From assembly GCA_003635195.1 (NCBI GenBank), contig PYIY01000190.1:72919-136918 (forward strand): DNA of 64,000 nucleotides, read 5' to 3'. The notes beneath the pieces are model-generated. The model was not told the origin of the DNA. It saw only the letters and a program-made list of their open reading frames with translations, and did no database searches. Position 1 is the stretch's first letter; every line of letters starts with the position of its first letter. Position numbers and translations under genes: made by a program. The stretch comes from Candidatus Poribacteria bacterium. Lineage in GTDB: Bacteria; Poribacteria; WGA-4E; WGA-3G. Shown piece after piece: positions 18,824-28,598 of this stretch.

Positions 18824-19903
18824 ATGCGGCATCTGGTAACACTCGACGATTTGTCGAATTTTGAAATTGAACAGATTTTTCGACTCGCAGCAGGAATGCA
18901 GTCGCAACAAGAGACATGGGCAGGGATCTGCCGAGGTAAATTGCTCGCAACGCTCTTTTATGAGCCGAGTACACGCACCCGACTCTCTTTTGAGAGTGCT
19001 ATGGAACGACTCAACGGGAGAACCCTCGGCTTCTCTGATCCGCGTGCAACCTCTACCGCTAAAGGTGAAACCCTCGCAGACACCGCCCGGATGGTAACGA
19101 ATTACGCCGACCTCATCGTCGTTCGACACAACTGGGCAGGCGCGGCGCGTGTTATCGCACACCACGCACATGTCCCTGTCATCAACGGTGGTGACGGCAG
19201 CCACACGCATCCAACACAAGCACTCGCGGATCTCTATACGATTATACGGCGGAAATCGCAGATACAAGGGTTAACGGTTGGTATCTGTGGGGATCTTCAG
19301 TTTGGACGGGCGGCGCACTCCTTTACCCTTGCAGTCGCTCGCTTCGGCGGTAACTTGGTTCACATAGCACCAAAATCGCTACAGATGCCGCCTTGGGTGC
19401 TCGCGAAACTTGAACACTGCTATGGAGAGGTCCCCCTTGAGGTGGAAAGTATCACAGAGGTGATTGACAGGTTGGATGTTATCTATGTCAATCGACTGCA
19501 AGAAGAACGGCTCCCGCCGGATATGGATGCTGCTACGGTTCGTGGAAGTTATCTGTTGAATGCCGTTGTTATGAAACACGCTAAACCCGACGCTATGATT
19601 ATGCACCCGCTCCCGCGCGTCAACGAACTCGCTTATGAGTTAGACGACGACCCGCGTGCCGCTTATTTTGAGCAGTCTGCGAACGCTGTTCCGGTTCGGA
19701 TGGCACTAATTGCCAGCCTTATGGGTTTGGAACAACTCATCTTAACACAACCCCCAGAACGAAATATCGGTGATTCTACACATACGTGTACAAACACAAA
19801 TTGCGTTACGAATCACGAGACCTACCTAACTTCAGAGTGCGAAACTTTTAGTGGCAATATCCAGGTACACGCCTGCGCGTATTGCGGTCATCTGTTTTCA
19901 TAA
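18824..19903 (+). CDS. pyrB: Aspartate carbamoyltransferase with C-terminal PyrI-like zinc-binding tail
   Basis: FYEPSTRTRLSFESAMERL, HPTQALADLYTI, GDLQFGRAAHS, MHPLPRVNEL; tail CTNTNCVTNHETYLTSECETFSGNIQVHACAYCGHLFS resembles the PyrI zinc domain (C-x4-C ... C-x2-C). Confidence 0.93.
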   Translation: MRHLVTLDDLSNFEIEQIFRLAAGMQSQQETWAGICRGKLLATLFYEPSTRTRLSFESAMERLNGRTLGFSDPRATSTAKGETLADTARMVTNYADLIVVRHNWAGAARVIAHHAHVPVINGGDGSHTHPTQALADLYTIIRRKSQIQGLTVGICGDLQFGRAAHSFTLAVARFGGNLVHIAPKSLQMPPWVLAKLEHCYGEVPLEVESITEVIDRLDVIYVNRLQEERLPPDMDAATVRGSYLLNAVVMKHAKPDAMIMHPLPRVNELAYELDDDPRAAYFEQSANAVPVRMALIASLMGLEQLILTQPPERNIGDSTHTCTNTNCVTNHETYLTSECETFSGNIQVHACAYCGHLFS

Positions 19904-19925
19904 GACATACGATATATGCAAACTA

Positions 19926-21293
19926 TTATTCCGCTTCGGTGGGAGAGTGGTCAGATACATCTTCTTTTTCAAGGATCGCCATCTTTGTCATCCGCCAGAG
20001 TAAGTCTCCCGGACCCACAGCATGCCATTGTCCATTTACAAACGTCATGACAGCATTATTCTTCCTTTCAGGTGAGAGGGTGCTGCGAGGGAAACTGTGC
20101 TTAGCACCCCAATTCGTATAGATAAGCGGTTCACCGCTTTCCCACACCCATTCTCCTTCTTTTTCTCCATCGCTGAGACCGATCCAATAGAGATGGTTGC
20201 CAAAGAGCCCTAACAGCCACTTCTGTTCCGCTTCATCGTTAATAGCAACGAGATACGCGCCTTCAGCAGCGGCTCGGTCTTTCGCATCATTCAGATTTCT
20301 GCACCGTATCTTTTTATAAGCGTGTCCATTTGCTGGATTCACAGCCCAGGCATCTTTTTCCCATGGAGGGCGTCGTGTCTGTCTATTCGTGGTAGTTGTG
20401 GTAGTCCTCGTTACACGAGGTTTTACTTGCCCTTGTTCAACTTCAACACGAGTCGGGGCACGAGGGGCCGTTTGATTGGGTGTCGGTTTATCAGCCGGTG
20501 TTGATCCGCCGGTCAATTTACGCAGGAGATTCGGCAGCGACTCCTTAGACTGTTTTGATTGCGTTGGTGTAGCGGGAGGCGGTGACTCACCATCAAGCGT
20601 CAGCACCAAATCGTCATAACGCCCACCTGTTTCAATATCAAACGGTTCGGATTTTGCTGACAGCCCCTTATATTTCACGGCAACCGTGTAGCGTGCTGGT
20701 TCATTGTTGTTATCAACGTAATGTATAAAATATCCTTCGGAGTCGGTGGTCGCGCCTCCACTCAAACTACCGCCGCCACCTCGAATAACTTGGGAAATAG
20801 AAGCGTTAATTAACGGTTTCTGATCTTTGAAGACAACCCGCGCCCGAATCCGCATCCGCGGACGCACGGTAACCTCTATATTTTTGAAATGACTCCCCGG
20901 TTTAACAGCAAATCTGATGCCTCCGAAAGGCGGACGCCTCCCTTGATAAAGTGTTATGTCTCCGATCTTGATTGAGACGAGTTCATCGTCCGGTTCAAGG
21001 TTGAATGAAGGCTCTTCATTTTCCCCAAACTGCTGCGGTGGAATCATAATTTGAACAGGTCCCAGAGGCACATTGGTGAACGTGAAGGCTCCGTTTTCAT
21101 CAGCCTCTGACATTTGAAAAACTGGTGACAAATTGATGGTAAATCCAGGAATCGGTTTTCCCTCCGTATCAACGACGATACCAGAGAGTGTGGCTGTTTC
21201 TTCCTGTGCGACGCAAGGGATCCAAGCAGTGAGGACGAGCGATACTACAATTCCGATACGGCATATAATGTGAATGAAATTCAAACGATTCAT
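19926..21293 (-). CDS. Exported carboxypeptidase-regulatory-like + C-type lectin-like (CTLD) protein, array member a
   Basis: Signal peptide MNRLNFIHIICRIGIVVSLVLTAWIPCVAQ; LSGIVVDTEGKPIPGF; CTLD WAVNPANGHAYKKIRC...YLVAINDEAEQKWL...YWIGLSDGEKEGEWVWESGEPLIYTNW. Confidence 0.85.
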   Translation of the reverse strand: MNRLNFIHIICRIGIVVSLVLTAWIPCVAQEETATLSGIVVDTEGKPIPGFTINLSPVFQMSEADENGAFTFTNVPLGPVQIMIPPQQFGENEEPSFNLEPDDELVSIKIGDITLYQGRRPPFGGIRFAVKPGSHFKNIEVTVRPRMRIRARVVFKDQKPLINASISQVIRGGGGSLSGGATTDSEGYFIHYVDNNNEPARYTVAVKYKGLSAKSEPFDIETGGRYDDLVLTLDGESPPPATPTQSKQSKESLPNLLRKLTGGSTPADKPTPNQTAPRAPTRVEVEQGQVKPRVTRTTTTTTNRQTRRPPWEKDAWAVNPANGHAYKKIRCRNLNDAKDRAAAEGAYLVAINDEAEQKWLLGLFGNHLYWIGLSDGEKEGEWVWESGEPLIYTNWGAKHSFPRSTLSPERKNNAVMTFVNGQWHAVGPGDLLWRMTKMAILEKEDVSDHSPTEAE

Positions 21294-21363
21294 TGTGAAT
21301 TCTCCTTTGAAACGGATAAGTGCCATTGGGTTGAACTGAAGCTCACCCGAGGCTGCGTTACTG

Positions 21364-22602
21364 TTAATTGTCCGTAGATGGCACCTCAGCGGGCGGTTCT
21401 GGTCTTTCAAGAATCGCCCTCTTGATAAAATGCGCCTGCCCTCCAGCACCAGGCGCGACCACTTCCCATCTGCCGCCGAATCCGACAATAACGTAATCTT
21501 TCATCTCAGTGTTGCCACCGTCTCGTTCATCCTCGCCCCAGTTGGTATATGTGACAGGTTCCCCACTGTGCCAGATCCATTGCCCTTCCTCAGCGTCATC
21601 GCTGAGTCCAATCCAAAAACGTTCTCGCTCAAAGATTCCCTGTAGCCACTCATTTTCCGCTTCATCGTTAATGGAAACGACGTAAGCATTTTCTCCGGTG
21701 GCTTGATCCATTGCATCCGCTACATCTTGACAATAAATCCTTTTGTAAGCGTGTCCGTTTGCGGGGTTCACTACCCACACAGATGGTGGATCAATAAATG
21801 CCCTTAAGAATGCATCGGATGTAGGCGGACCTACAGGACGTTCAGCCAACGGAACGGGATTGCCGTTGAGTGCTAAAAGAAGATAGATTTGCGGTTGCCC
21901 GTCATGCAAAATAAAGGGCAATGCTTTCGCAAAAAGTCCTTGATGTTCAACACCAAGCACATAGAATTGAGGGTCGTCATCTACCCTAAGATTTTCCACG
22001 AAATATCCATCCGCATCGGTTTGTGTTGTGCTACCTGAACTCCCGCTTCCACTCCCATCCAGATCCCTACGTAGTATGCGAGTATGGATTCGAGTGTTGG
22101 TAACCGGTGTTCCATCGGCAAAAACAACGCGGGCGCGGACCTGCGGTCGGATATCCATCTTCACCGTGATAACAGCATTTTTGATTTCCATCCCTGCTTC
22201 TAAGGAAAACGTCATTTCCCGAAAATGTGGATGATCATTCGGATAAAGCGTGAGTTCACCCATTTCGATAGACAAGATTTGGATTTCCGTCTGTTCACCG
22301 TGTTCACCTTCTACGACAAATCTAACGGATTCCGCTGCCATAATATCCGTGATAGAAAAGCGTCCCTCTGAATCGGTCTGTCTTTGCCAGTGCTCAACGA
22401 ATCCTTCTTCTCGTACGTTACCCATAACTTTATAGGGTTGGACCGCTATCAAAATATCAGCAACCGCATCCCCTTCTTCATTAACAACGCGTCCAGAAAC
22501 TGACGCACCTTCTTGGGCAAAGGTTGACGACGACACGAAAAGGGAAAATATTGCAATTCCGATGAGAAATCCGACACTTTGTCTGAAACTTTGAAAAGGC
22601 AT
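21364..22602 (-). CDS. Exported regulatory-like + CTLD protein, array member b
   Basis: VSGRVVNEEGDAVADI; CTLD WVVNPANGHAYKRIYC...FWIGLSDDAEEGQWIWHSGEPVTYTNW. Confidence 0.85.
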   Translation of the reverse strand: MPFQSFRQSVGFLIGIAIFSLFVSSSTFAQEGASVSGRVVNEEGDAVADILIAVQPYKVMGNVREEGFVEHWQRQTDSEGRFSITDIMAAESVRFVVEGEHGEQTEIQILSIEMGELTLYPNDHPHFREMTFSLEAGMEIKNAVITVKMDIRPQVRARVVFADGTPVTNTRIHTRILRRDLDGSGSGSSGSTTQTDADGYFVENLRVDDDPQFYVLGVEHQGLFAKALPFILHDGQPQIYLLLALNGNPVPLAERPVGPPTSDAFLRAFIDPPSVWVVNPANGHAYKRIYCQDVADAMDQATGENAYVVSINDEAENEWLQGIFERERFWIGLSDDAEEGQWIWHSGEPVTYTNWGEDERDGGNTEMKDYVIVGFGGRWEVVAPGAGGQAHFIKRAILERPEPPAEVPSTDN

Positions 22603-22640
22603 GTTAAATTCTCCTATTTGAATATTGCTGTTGATTCACG

Positions 22641-23438
22641 TCACTGAGGCGCACCGGGCAGCGTCAAAACGAGATCTTCGCGCCGTTCTCCGATGTCAAG
22701 TACAAAAGGCTCCGACGTTGTAGAAAGCCCACCATATTCTACCGACACCGTGTAGAACGCTGCCCCGTTCTTATCTACATACTTTACAAAATACCCTTGG
22801 GCATCAGTCTGCAATGTAGCTTTGAGACTGCCGCTGCCATCGTTATGTAAGTCCTGCGTTTTTATATGAATTCTAACTTCCTTGTTTGCCAGTGGTGTAC
22901 CATTGGCAAAAACAATCTTTGCGCGAACCCGCGTCCGAAACCGTACTGTGACTGCTACATTTTGGATATGGGATCCTGGCGTGATGGAGAAGGTATTTCG
23001 AGTTAAAGGCAAAGGATATGCCTCATTAGGGTGGTAAGCAAAATCTCCGATTCTGATCGAAACAATCTCATATTCTGTATCAAAGGGCACTTGACTCTGC
23101 TCATCAGGTGCCAACATAAATTGAAACTCGTCATGATAGATGTCCGTGATAGAGAAATGTCCTGTATCGTCGGTCTCCGCTGATAGAGCAGGCGTGTAAG
23201 TGTGGAACCCTGTGTTATCGTCAATTTCAAAAGGTTGGATGATTAGCGCGAGTCCAGCCACCGGACGCGCCGCCACATCAATAACGCGCCCCGAAAAAAT
23301 TGACATCCCCTCTGTTGTTATGCTTTCTGACAAGGTGGTAGGCATCTCATCCTTGGTGTCGCTACAACCGAATAAGACGCAAGTTACAATCACAACCAGA
23401 ATTACCACAATTCTATGCAAAAGATTTTGGTGTTTCAC
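22641..23438 (-). CDS. Lipoprotein with regulatory-like domain only (no CTLD), array member c
   Basis: Lipobox VLFGC; FSGRVIDVAARPVAGLALIIQPF; ends at RREDLVLTLPGAPQ where other members continue into CTLD. Confidence 0.8.
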   Translation of the reverse strand: MKHQNLLHRIVVILVVIVTCVLFGCSDTKDEMPTTLSESITTEGMSIFSGRVIDVAARPVAGLALIIQPFEIDDNTGFHTYTPALSAETDDTGHFSITDIYHDEFQFMLAPDEQSQVPFDTEYEIVSIRIGDFAYHPNEAYPLPLTRNTFSITPGSHIQNVAVTVRFRTRVRAKIVFANGTPLANKEVRIHIKTQDLHNDGSGSLKATLQTDAQGYFVKYVDKNGAAFYTVSVEYGGLSTTSEPFVLDIGERREDLVLTLPGAPQ

Positions 23439-23564
23439 GGCTATTTCTCCTTTTATTGGGAATATGGACGGAACGTTAACGTCTTATAGATTTTGTGGTA
23501 ATGATTGATAACTTAATTGGAAAATTGTAGGTATTTAAGAAACCAAGGCTGAAATAAGATCGGT

Positions 23565-24989
23565 TCACAAACCATTATTTTTCTTGGCGGGAGACTCGTC
23601 AAACACATCTACCTTTTCAAGGATCGCGAATTTTGTCACATTCCAGAACAGGTCCCCGGGACCCACAGCATGCCATTGTCCATTCAAAAACGTCATAACG
23701 GCACTATCTTTCTCTTCCGGTGAGAGCGTGCTGCGCGGAAAGCTGTGCCTGGCACCCCAATTTTCATAGGTAAGCGGTTCGCCGTTCTGCCAGACCCATT
23801 CTCCCTCTTTTTCCGCATCGCTGAGGCCGATCCAGTAGAGATGGTTGCCGAAGAGTCCTAAAACCCACTCCTGCTCTGTTTTGTCGTTAATAGCAACGAG
23901 ATGCGCGTCTTGAGCATCGGCAATATCTCGCGCTTCTTCCAGACCTTCGCACCAAATCTTTATGTAACCGTGTCCGTTTGCGGGGTTTACAGCCCATATA
24001 CCTATCTCCGAAAGGGACCGTATCTGCTGAGGTGGCGCAGAACGATGCTTTCGAGCGGCGGTAGTTTTATGAGATAGTGTTGAGGGCTCAGTTGGTTGAG
24101 CATCTGTCTGTTTATCGGATTCCGTATTAACAGGTAGAACGGCTCTTTCGAGGATTGCCTGTTTGAGAAAAGGTATACGTTTATCTTTCGGCGCGACTGC
24201 CTGCCATTTGCCGCCGCCCCACTCAGAGATGACATAATCGTTTTGCTCGGTGTTACCACCGTATCGTTCATGTGTTTCCCAGTTGGTATACGTAACAGGT
24301 TCGCCGCTGGCCCAGACCCACCTCCCCTCTTCGGCAACATCATTCAGTCCGATCCAAAAACTATCTGGGTCAAAGACACCTTGTATCCATTCGTGTTCTA
24401 CTTCATCGTTAATCGAAACGAGATAAGCATTTTCTGCGGTGGCTTGGGTGATTGCATCCATTACATTGTGGCAATCAATCCTTTTGTAAGCGTGTCCATT
24501 CATAGGGTTCACTGCCCATACCGCTGGTGGTTCGAGGAATGCTTCTAATGCAATATGTATTTGATCGGATCCCCATCTATCTATCATCGGGACTGGATTG
24601 ACTGGGTTGTCATTGAGGGTCAGAAGCAGATGGACTTCTGGTTGTCCTTTGTGCAAAATAAAGGGCGGTGCCTTCGCGAGATGCCCGTGATATGCAACAC
24701 CGAGCACATAGAACTGAGGTTTGACATCCACGTTAAGGATTTCCACAAAATATCCCTCCGCATCGGTCTGCCCTGTGCTTCCGAAACTTCCACCGCCGCT
24801 TGCATCCAAGTCTCTGTCTAACACCAGGATGTATATAGTCTCGTTGGCAATCGGTGTTCCGTCGGCATAGACGACTCGCGCGCGAATCTGCGGCCGGTTA
24901 TCCGTTTGCGCTGTCGTAACGATGTTAAAGAAAAATACGACAACCCCAGCGAAAACGCCAAGTTTTTGTTTGAAGCCTTGAAGATTCAT
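23565..24989 (-). CDS. Exported protein with truncated N-terminal module and two tandem CTLDs, array member d
   Basis: VWAVNPMNGHAYKRIDC...FWIGLNDVAEEGRWVWASGEPVTYTNW and IWAVNPANGHGYIKIWC...YWIGLSDAEKEGEWVWQNGEPLTYENW. Confidence 0.85.
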   Translation of the reverse strand: MNLQGFKQKLGVFAGVVVFFFNIVTTAQTDNRPQIRARVVYADGTPIANETIYILVLDRDLDASGGGSFGSTGQTDAEGYFVEILNVDVKPQFYVLGVAYHGHLAKAPPFILHKGQPEVHLLLTLNDNPVNPVPMIDRWGSDQIHIALEAFLEPPAVWAVNPMNGHAYKRIDCHNVMDAITQATAENAYLVSINDEVEHEWIQGVFDPDSFWIGLNDVAEEGRWVWASGEPVTYTNWETHERYGGNTEQNDYVISEWGGGKWQAVAPKDKRIPFLKQAILERAVLPVNTESDKQTDAQPTEPSTLSHKTTAARKHRSAPPQQIRSLSEIGIWAVNPANGHGYIKIWCEGLEEARDIADAQDAHLVAINDKTEQEWVLGLFGNHLYWIGLSDAEKEGEWVWQNGEPLTYENWGARHSFPRSTLSPEEKDSAVMTFLNGQWHAVGPGDLFWNVTKFAILEKVDVFDESPAKKNNGL

Positions 24990-25051
24990 AGTGAATCCGT
25001 TTTTGGGATGTTGAAGCATCAACTCAGAGATGATCGCCTCTGCTACGAACG

Positions 25052-26416
25052 TTATTGCCCGTCAAGTCCATCAGGCTTTTCAAGGATCGCCATCGCAGTC
25101 ATCCGCAAGAGTATACTTTTAGGACTAACGGCATACCATTTCCCGTCTGTGAATGTCGTAACGGCGTAGTCTCTTTCGTCGGCATCTGAGACTTCAGAAA
25201 AGAAATCATCAGGTAACCAGTTTTCATAAGTGAGCGGTTCGCCGTTATCCCACTGCCACTGTCCTTCTTTTTTCGCATCGCTAAGCCCTATCCAATAGAA
25301 CTCATGTCCAAAAACCGCTGAGAGCCACGCCTGCTCCTCAGCATCATTAATCGTGACGAGATGCGCTTTTTCTTCTGTCGCTTGGGCAACAGCAGCGTCG
25401 CGAGACTCGCACGGAACTCTTTTATAAGCATGTCCATTGGCAGGATTGACGATCCAAGCGGCATCAAATGCGGGAACTGATATCGGTTTGGGTGACGGGA
25501 AATCAGTGGATCGATTGAATGGCATCCTCTGAGGTGGTGGTTCAGGGGCAATCGGTTCGCTGTCAAAAGTGAAAGTGAGTCCATCAAGTCGATCCCCCGG
25601 CTTAAGAAGCACAGGTCCAGCCGTCGCCTCAAGTTCTTGGTACGCCACCGAAAATGTGTAGTTTGCAGTGTCATCTTTCTCATCCAAATTAAAGAGAAAG
25701 TAGCCATCAGCATCTGTGCGGGGATTTCCGCCTGAACTTCCATGTCCCTGCCCATCTGCCCGAGTGTAATTGAAAGCGAGGCGGAGTCGCGCATTGCGGA
25801 GCGGTGTTCCGTCTTTGAAAAGGACGCGCCCCCGAATCCGCATCCGAGGTTGCACAATAACTTTCACGTTTTTAATATCGGATCCCGGTTCAACACTAAA
25901 CCCGATCCGACTAAAGTCATTACGCGGATAGAAGGTGATACCGCGGATGTCAATAGATAAAACCTCATAGTCGGGTTCAAAATCGTCCGTTTCCATCTCT
26001 GTAACGCCACTCGTGTATATCGCAGCGAAATCCTTCTCTTCCATAGCTTTCGCAATTTTTGTCTCGAGATCCTTTGGAAACAGTGCATCCACATTCTGAG
26101 GGAGTGCGCTGAAATACGACATCCTTGCATCAATACCTGTAATGGAAAACCGTCCCTCTGCATCTGTACGTGCGCGTCGCGTAGTTGGATAGCTCATTGG
26201 AGAAAAAGCGGGGTGAATCCCGGGTCCGATAGCCATCGTGGGGCCAATCATAACGGGTAACTCCGCGACTGGATTCCCTTCTACATCAATGACGCGCCCA
26301 GAGAAAGTGCCTGTCTCCGCTTCCGCAGCAATACTATGTGAACCTAAACCGATGAAAAACAAAACAACTGTTATTAATAAGAACAAACCTTTTGTGTAGG
26401 GTAAACGTTTCATCAT
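25052..26416 (-). CDS. Exported regulatory-like + CTLD protein, array member e
   Basis: FSGRVIDVEGNPVAELPVMIGP; CTLD WIVNPANGHAYKRVPC...YWIGLSDAKKEGQWQWDNGEPLTYENW. Confidence 0.85.
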   Translation of the reverse strand: MMKRLPYTKGLFLLITVVLFFIGLGSHSIAAEAETGTFSGRVIDVEGNPVAELPVMIGPTMAIGPGIHPAFSPMSYPTTRRARTDAEGRFSITGIDARMSYFSALPQNVDALFPKDLETKIAKAMEEKDFAAIYTSGVTEMETDDFEPDYEVLSIDIRGITFYPRNDFSRIGFSVEPGSDIKNVKVIVQPRMRIRGRVLFKDGTPLRNARLRLAFNYTRADGQGHGSSGGNPRTDADGYFLFNLDEKDDTANYTFSVAYQELEATAGPVLLKPGDRLDGLTFTFDSEPIAPEPPPQRMPFNRSTDFPSPKPISVPAFDAAWIVNPANGHAYKRVPCESRDAAVAQATEEKAHLVTINDAEEQAWLSAVFGHEFYWIGLSDAKKEGQWQWDNGEPLTYENWLPDDFFSEVSDADERDYAVTTFTDGKWYAVSPKSILLRMTAMAILEKPDGLDGQ

Positions 26417-26444
26417 TTTTCTCCTTTTGCGTAGGACATAAAAC

Positions 26445-28481
26445 TTACTGCTTCACCGGCAGATTTTCTTTCTCAATCAGTGCTGTCCGAATTAGGGATA
26501 TTCCGCCATGTCCGGGTCCAAAGTCTTCCCATTTCCCTGAAGGACCTATAATAACATAATCCTCTTCTCCGAGACTGGTATCGCCGGGTTCTTGAAGTCC
26601 CCAGTTTGTGTAGGTTACCGGTTCACCGTTGTCCCAGATCCATTGTCCCTCTTGCGCGATGTCGTTAAGACCAATCCAACTCGGTTGACCGCCAAAGACG
26701 GCTTGCAGCCACTTCTGTTCCGCTTCGTCGTTGATGGTAACAAGGTACCCACCTTCTGCAGCGGCTTGCGCTTGCGCATCTTCCCAATCCGCACACTGAA
26801 TCCTTTTGTAAGCGTGACCATTTTCTGGACGGACTACCCATACGTCTTGTAGGCTAGCACTCGCTACCGGGCGGGAACCCCTTGTTGAGGCCGACGCACT
26901 CGCGAAATCCCCGCGTCGCGGACGCAAAGGTGAGGCAGTCATGTCCTCAAACGTCAAAACAACCTCGTGCGTTTGATCTCCGGGTTTAAGGATAATCGGT
27001 TTGACGTTTACTGTTTGTCCTTGATATGTGATAGACAGCATGTAAACTGTTGGTCCCTCTAAATCCCTCTCCGCATAGTGCGTAAAGTACCCTTCGGCAT
27101 CTGTATGAGCACTCCCGTCGCTGGAGGAATTTCCGTATAAACTCACTGTTCGTAAGCGGCGTTTGACTCTTGTATTGACAATTGGTGTTCCATCTATGCG
27201 CTGCACCCTGCAACGAATATGTGGCTGCCGCACTATAACTTCAATGTTTTCAATACGTCTCCCCGGACTCGTGGCAAAGACAATTCCACGATCATGCATG
27301 CCACTCGGATAAAAAAATGATCCTCCGATTTGAACTTTTAAAATCCGGACATCGGATCTGTCGAATGGAAATAGCGACAATAGGACGGGCCCATCAATAA
27401 CGCTGGCGATAGTGAAATGACCCGATGCATCGCTTTCCGCTTGAGATGACGCGGCGTTGCGTTCTCGAATTGGGAACCAAGCACCATTGCCATCTATAAC
27501 AGGCCTAAGGGCTATTTTGATCCCAGAAACCGGTTCTCCTGTTTCATCAAGAATACGACCAGAGGCAGATGGAAATAAAGTTGCGTCAGGTTTCTGGTTG
27601 ACCTCATTATTTTTATTCCTTGTATCCGCATTACCGAATTGATTCCGCACGTCCGGTTTGGCAGCAAGGTTTAGCACTACTGGGGCTTCAATCAATTCAA
27701 TTGTCATCTCTGACATCGCATCGAAACTGTACGGTTTCTGGAAACGCGATAAGTATTGATTATTGGCACCTAACATCACAAATACTAAGGCTACTGTAGA
27801 AGCAGCGATCGCCCAAGGTGTCAGCGGTCTACCGCCGGACGGAACTGCAGGTTTCAGGCGTGAAATCTCTCGCATGATGTTCTCCGAGAGATGCGGTGTA
27901 ATTTGAAAATTGTCTAAAACCTCGCGAATCATTGGCGCCTCCTTCTTTAAACGCTGTTGCGCACGGCGGAGGCGACTCCGAATCGTATTTTCCGATACAC
28001 CCAGAAACGCGCCAATCTCTACACTCGACATTTCACCGAAGTAATGCAGTGTGAGGACGGTCCGTTCACTCTCTTGGAGTTTCGCAAGCAACTTTTTGAC
28101 GGCTTCGCGGCGGGTTTCTACGGCTGTCTGTTCGTTTTCTTCAATGACATATCCCGAGTACGTCGCTCTTTCTAACTCCGCACTGCTCGTTTCTTCAAGG
28201 GACTGGGTCCGTAGACGCTTTTTACGCAGCCACGTGCGGCAGTGATTCGCGGCAATTACATAAAGCCAACTCGCAAAACTCTGTGGTTTTTTCAGCGTTG
28301 CTAATCCCTGATATGCCTTTAGGAATGTATCCTGTGTAATCTCCTCGGCGATGTGGAAATCTCCAATCTTACGCCACACAAGCGCGTGAACCGACTTTTG
28401 GTGCTTTTTGACAAGTTCACTGAAGGCAGTATCATCACCATCAAGAACACGGTGGATAAGTTCAACATCAATATTTTTCAT
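26445..28481 (-). CDS. ECF sigma factor - TM helix - regulatory-like domain - CTLD fusion protein, array member f
   Basis: Sigma region 2 (AEEITQDTFLKAYQGLATLKKPQSFASWLYVIAANHCRTWLRKKR) and region 4 (LQESERTVLTLHYFGEMSSVEIGAFLGVSENTIRSRLRRAQQRLKK) at about 27939..28481; TM PWAIAASTVALVFVMLGA about 27765..27818; ASGRILDETGEPVSGI; CTLD about 26448..26843; one uninterrupted ORF. Confidence 0.93.
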   Translation of the reverse strand: MKNIDVELIHRVLDGDDTAFSELVKKHQKSVHALVWRKIGDFHIAEEITQDTFLKAYQGLATLKKPQSFASWLYVIAANHCRTWLRKKRLRTQSLEETSSAELERATYSGYVIEENEQTAVETRREAVKKLLAKLQESERTVLTLHYFGEMSSVEIGAFLGVSENTIRSRLRRAQQRLKKEAPMIREVLDNFQITPHLSENIMREISRLKPAVPSGGRPLTPWAIAASTVALVFVMLGANNQYLSRFQKPYSFDAMSEMTIELIEAPVVLNLAAKPDVRNQFGNADTRNKNNEVNQKPDATLFPSASGRILDETGEPVSGIKIALRPVIDGNGAWFPIRERNAASSQAESDASGHFTIASVIDGPVLLSLFPFDRSDVRILKVQIGGSFFYPSGMHDRGIVFATSPGRRIENIEVIVRQPHIRCRVQRIDGTPIVNTRVKRRLRTVSLYGNSSSDGSAHTDAEGYFTHYAERDLEGPTVYMLSITYQGQTVNVKPIILKPGDQTHEVVLTFEDMTASPLRPRRGDFASASASTRGSRPVASASLQDVWVVRPENGHAYKRIQCADWEDAQAQAAAEGGYLVTINDEAEQKWLQAVFGGQPSWIGLNDIAQEGQWIWDNGEPVTYTNWGLQEPGDTSLGEEDYVIIGPSGKWEDFGPGHGGISLIRTALIEKENLPVKQ

Positions 28482-28598
28482 AAATCACCTCCGATTGCTT
28501 TATAGTGACGCTTGTTAAGGGTAAAATCGGTGCATAATCATTAAAAAAAATAAGAGGGTGTGAAAATAAAAAAAGCGATAAGGTGTTATGTGTCGCGT

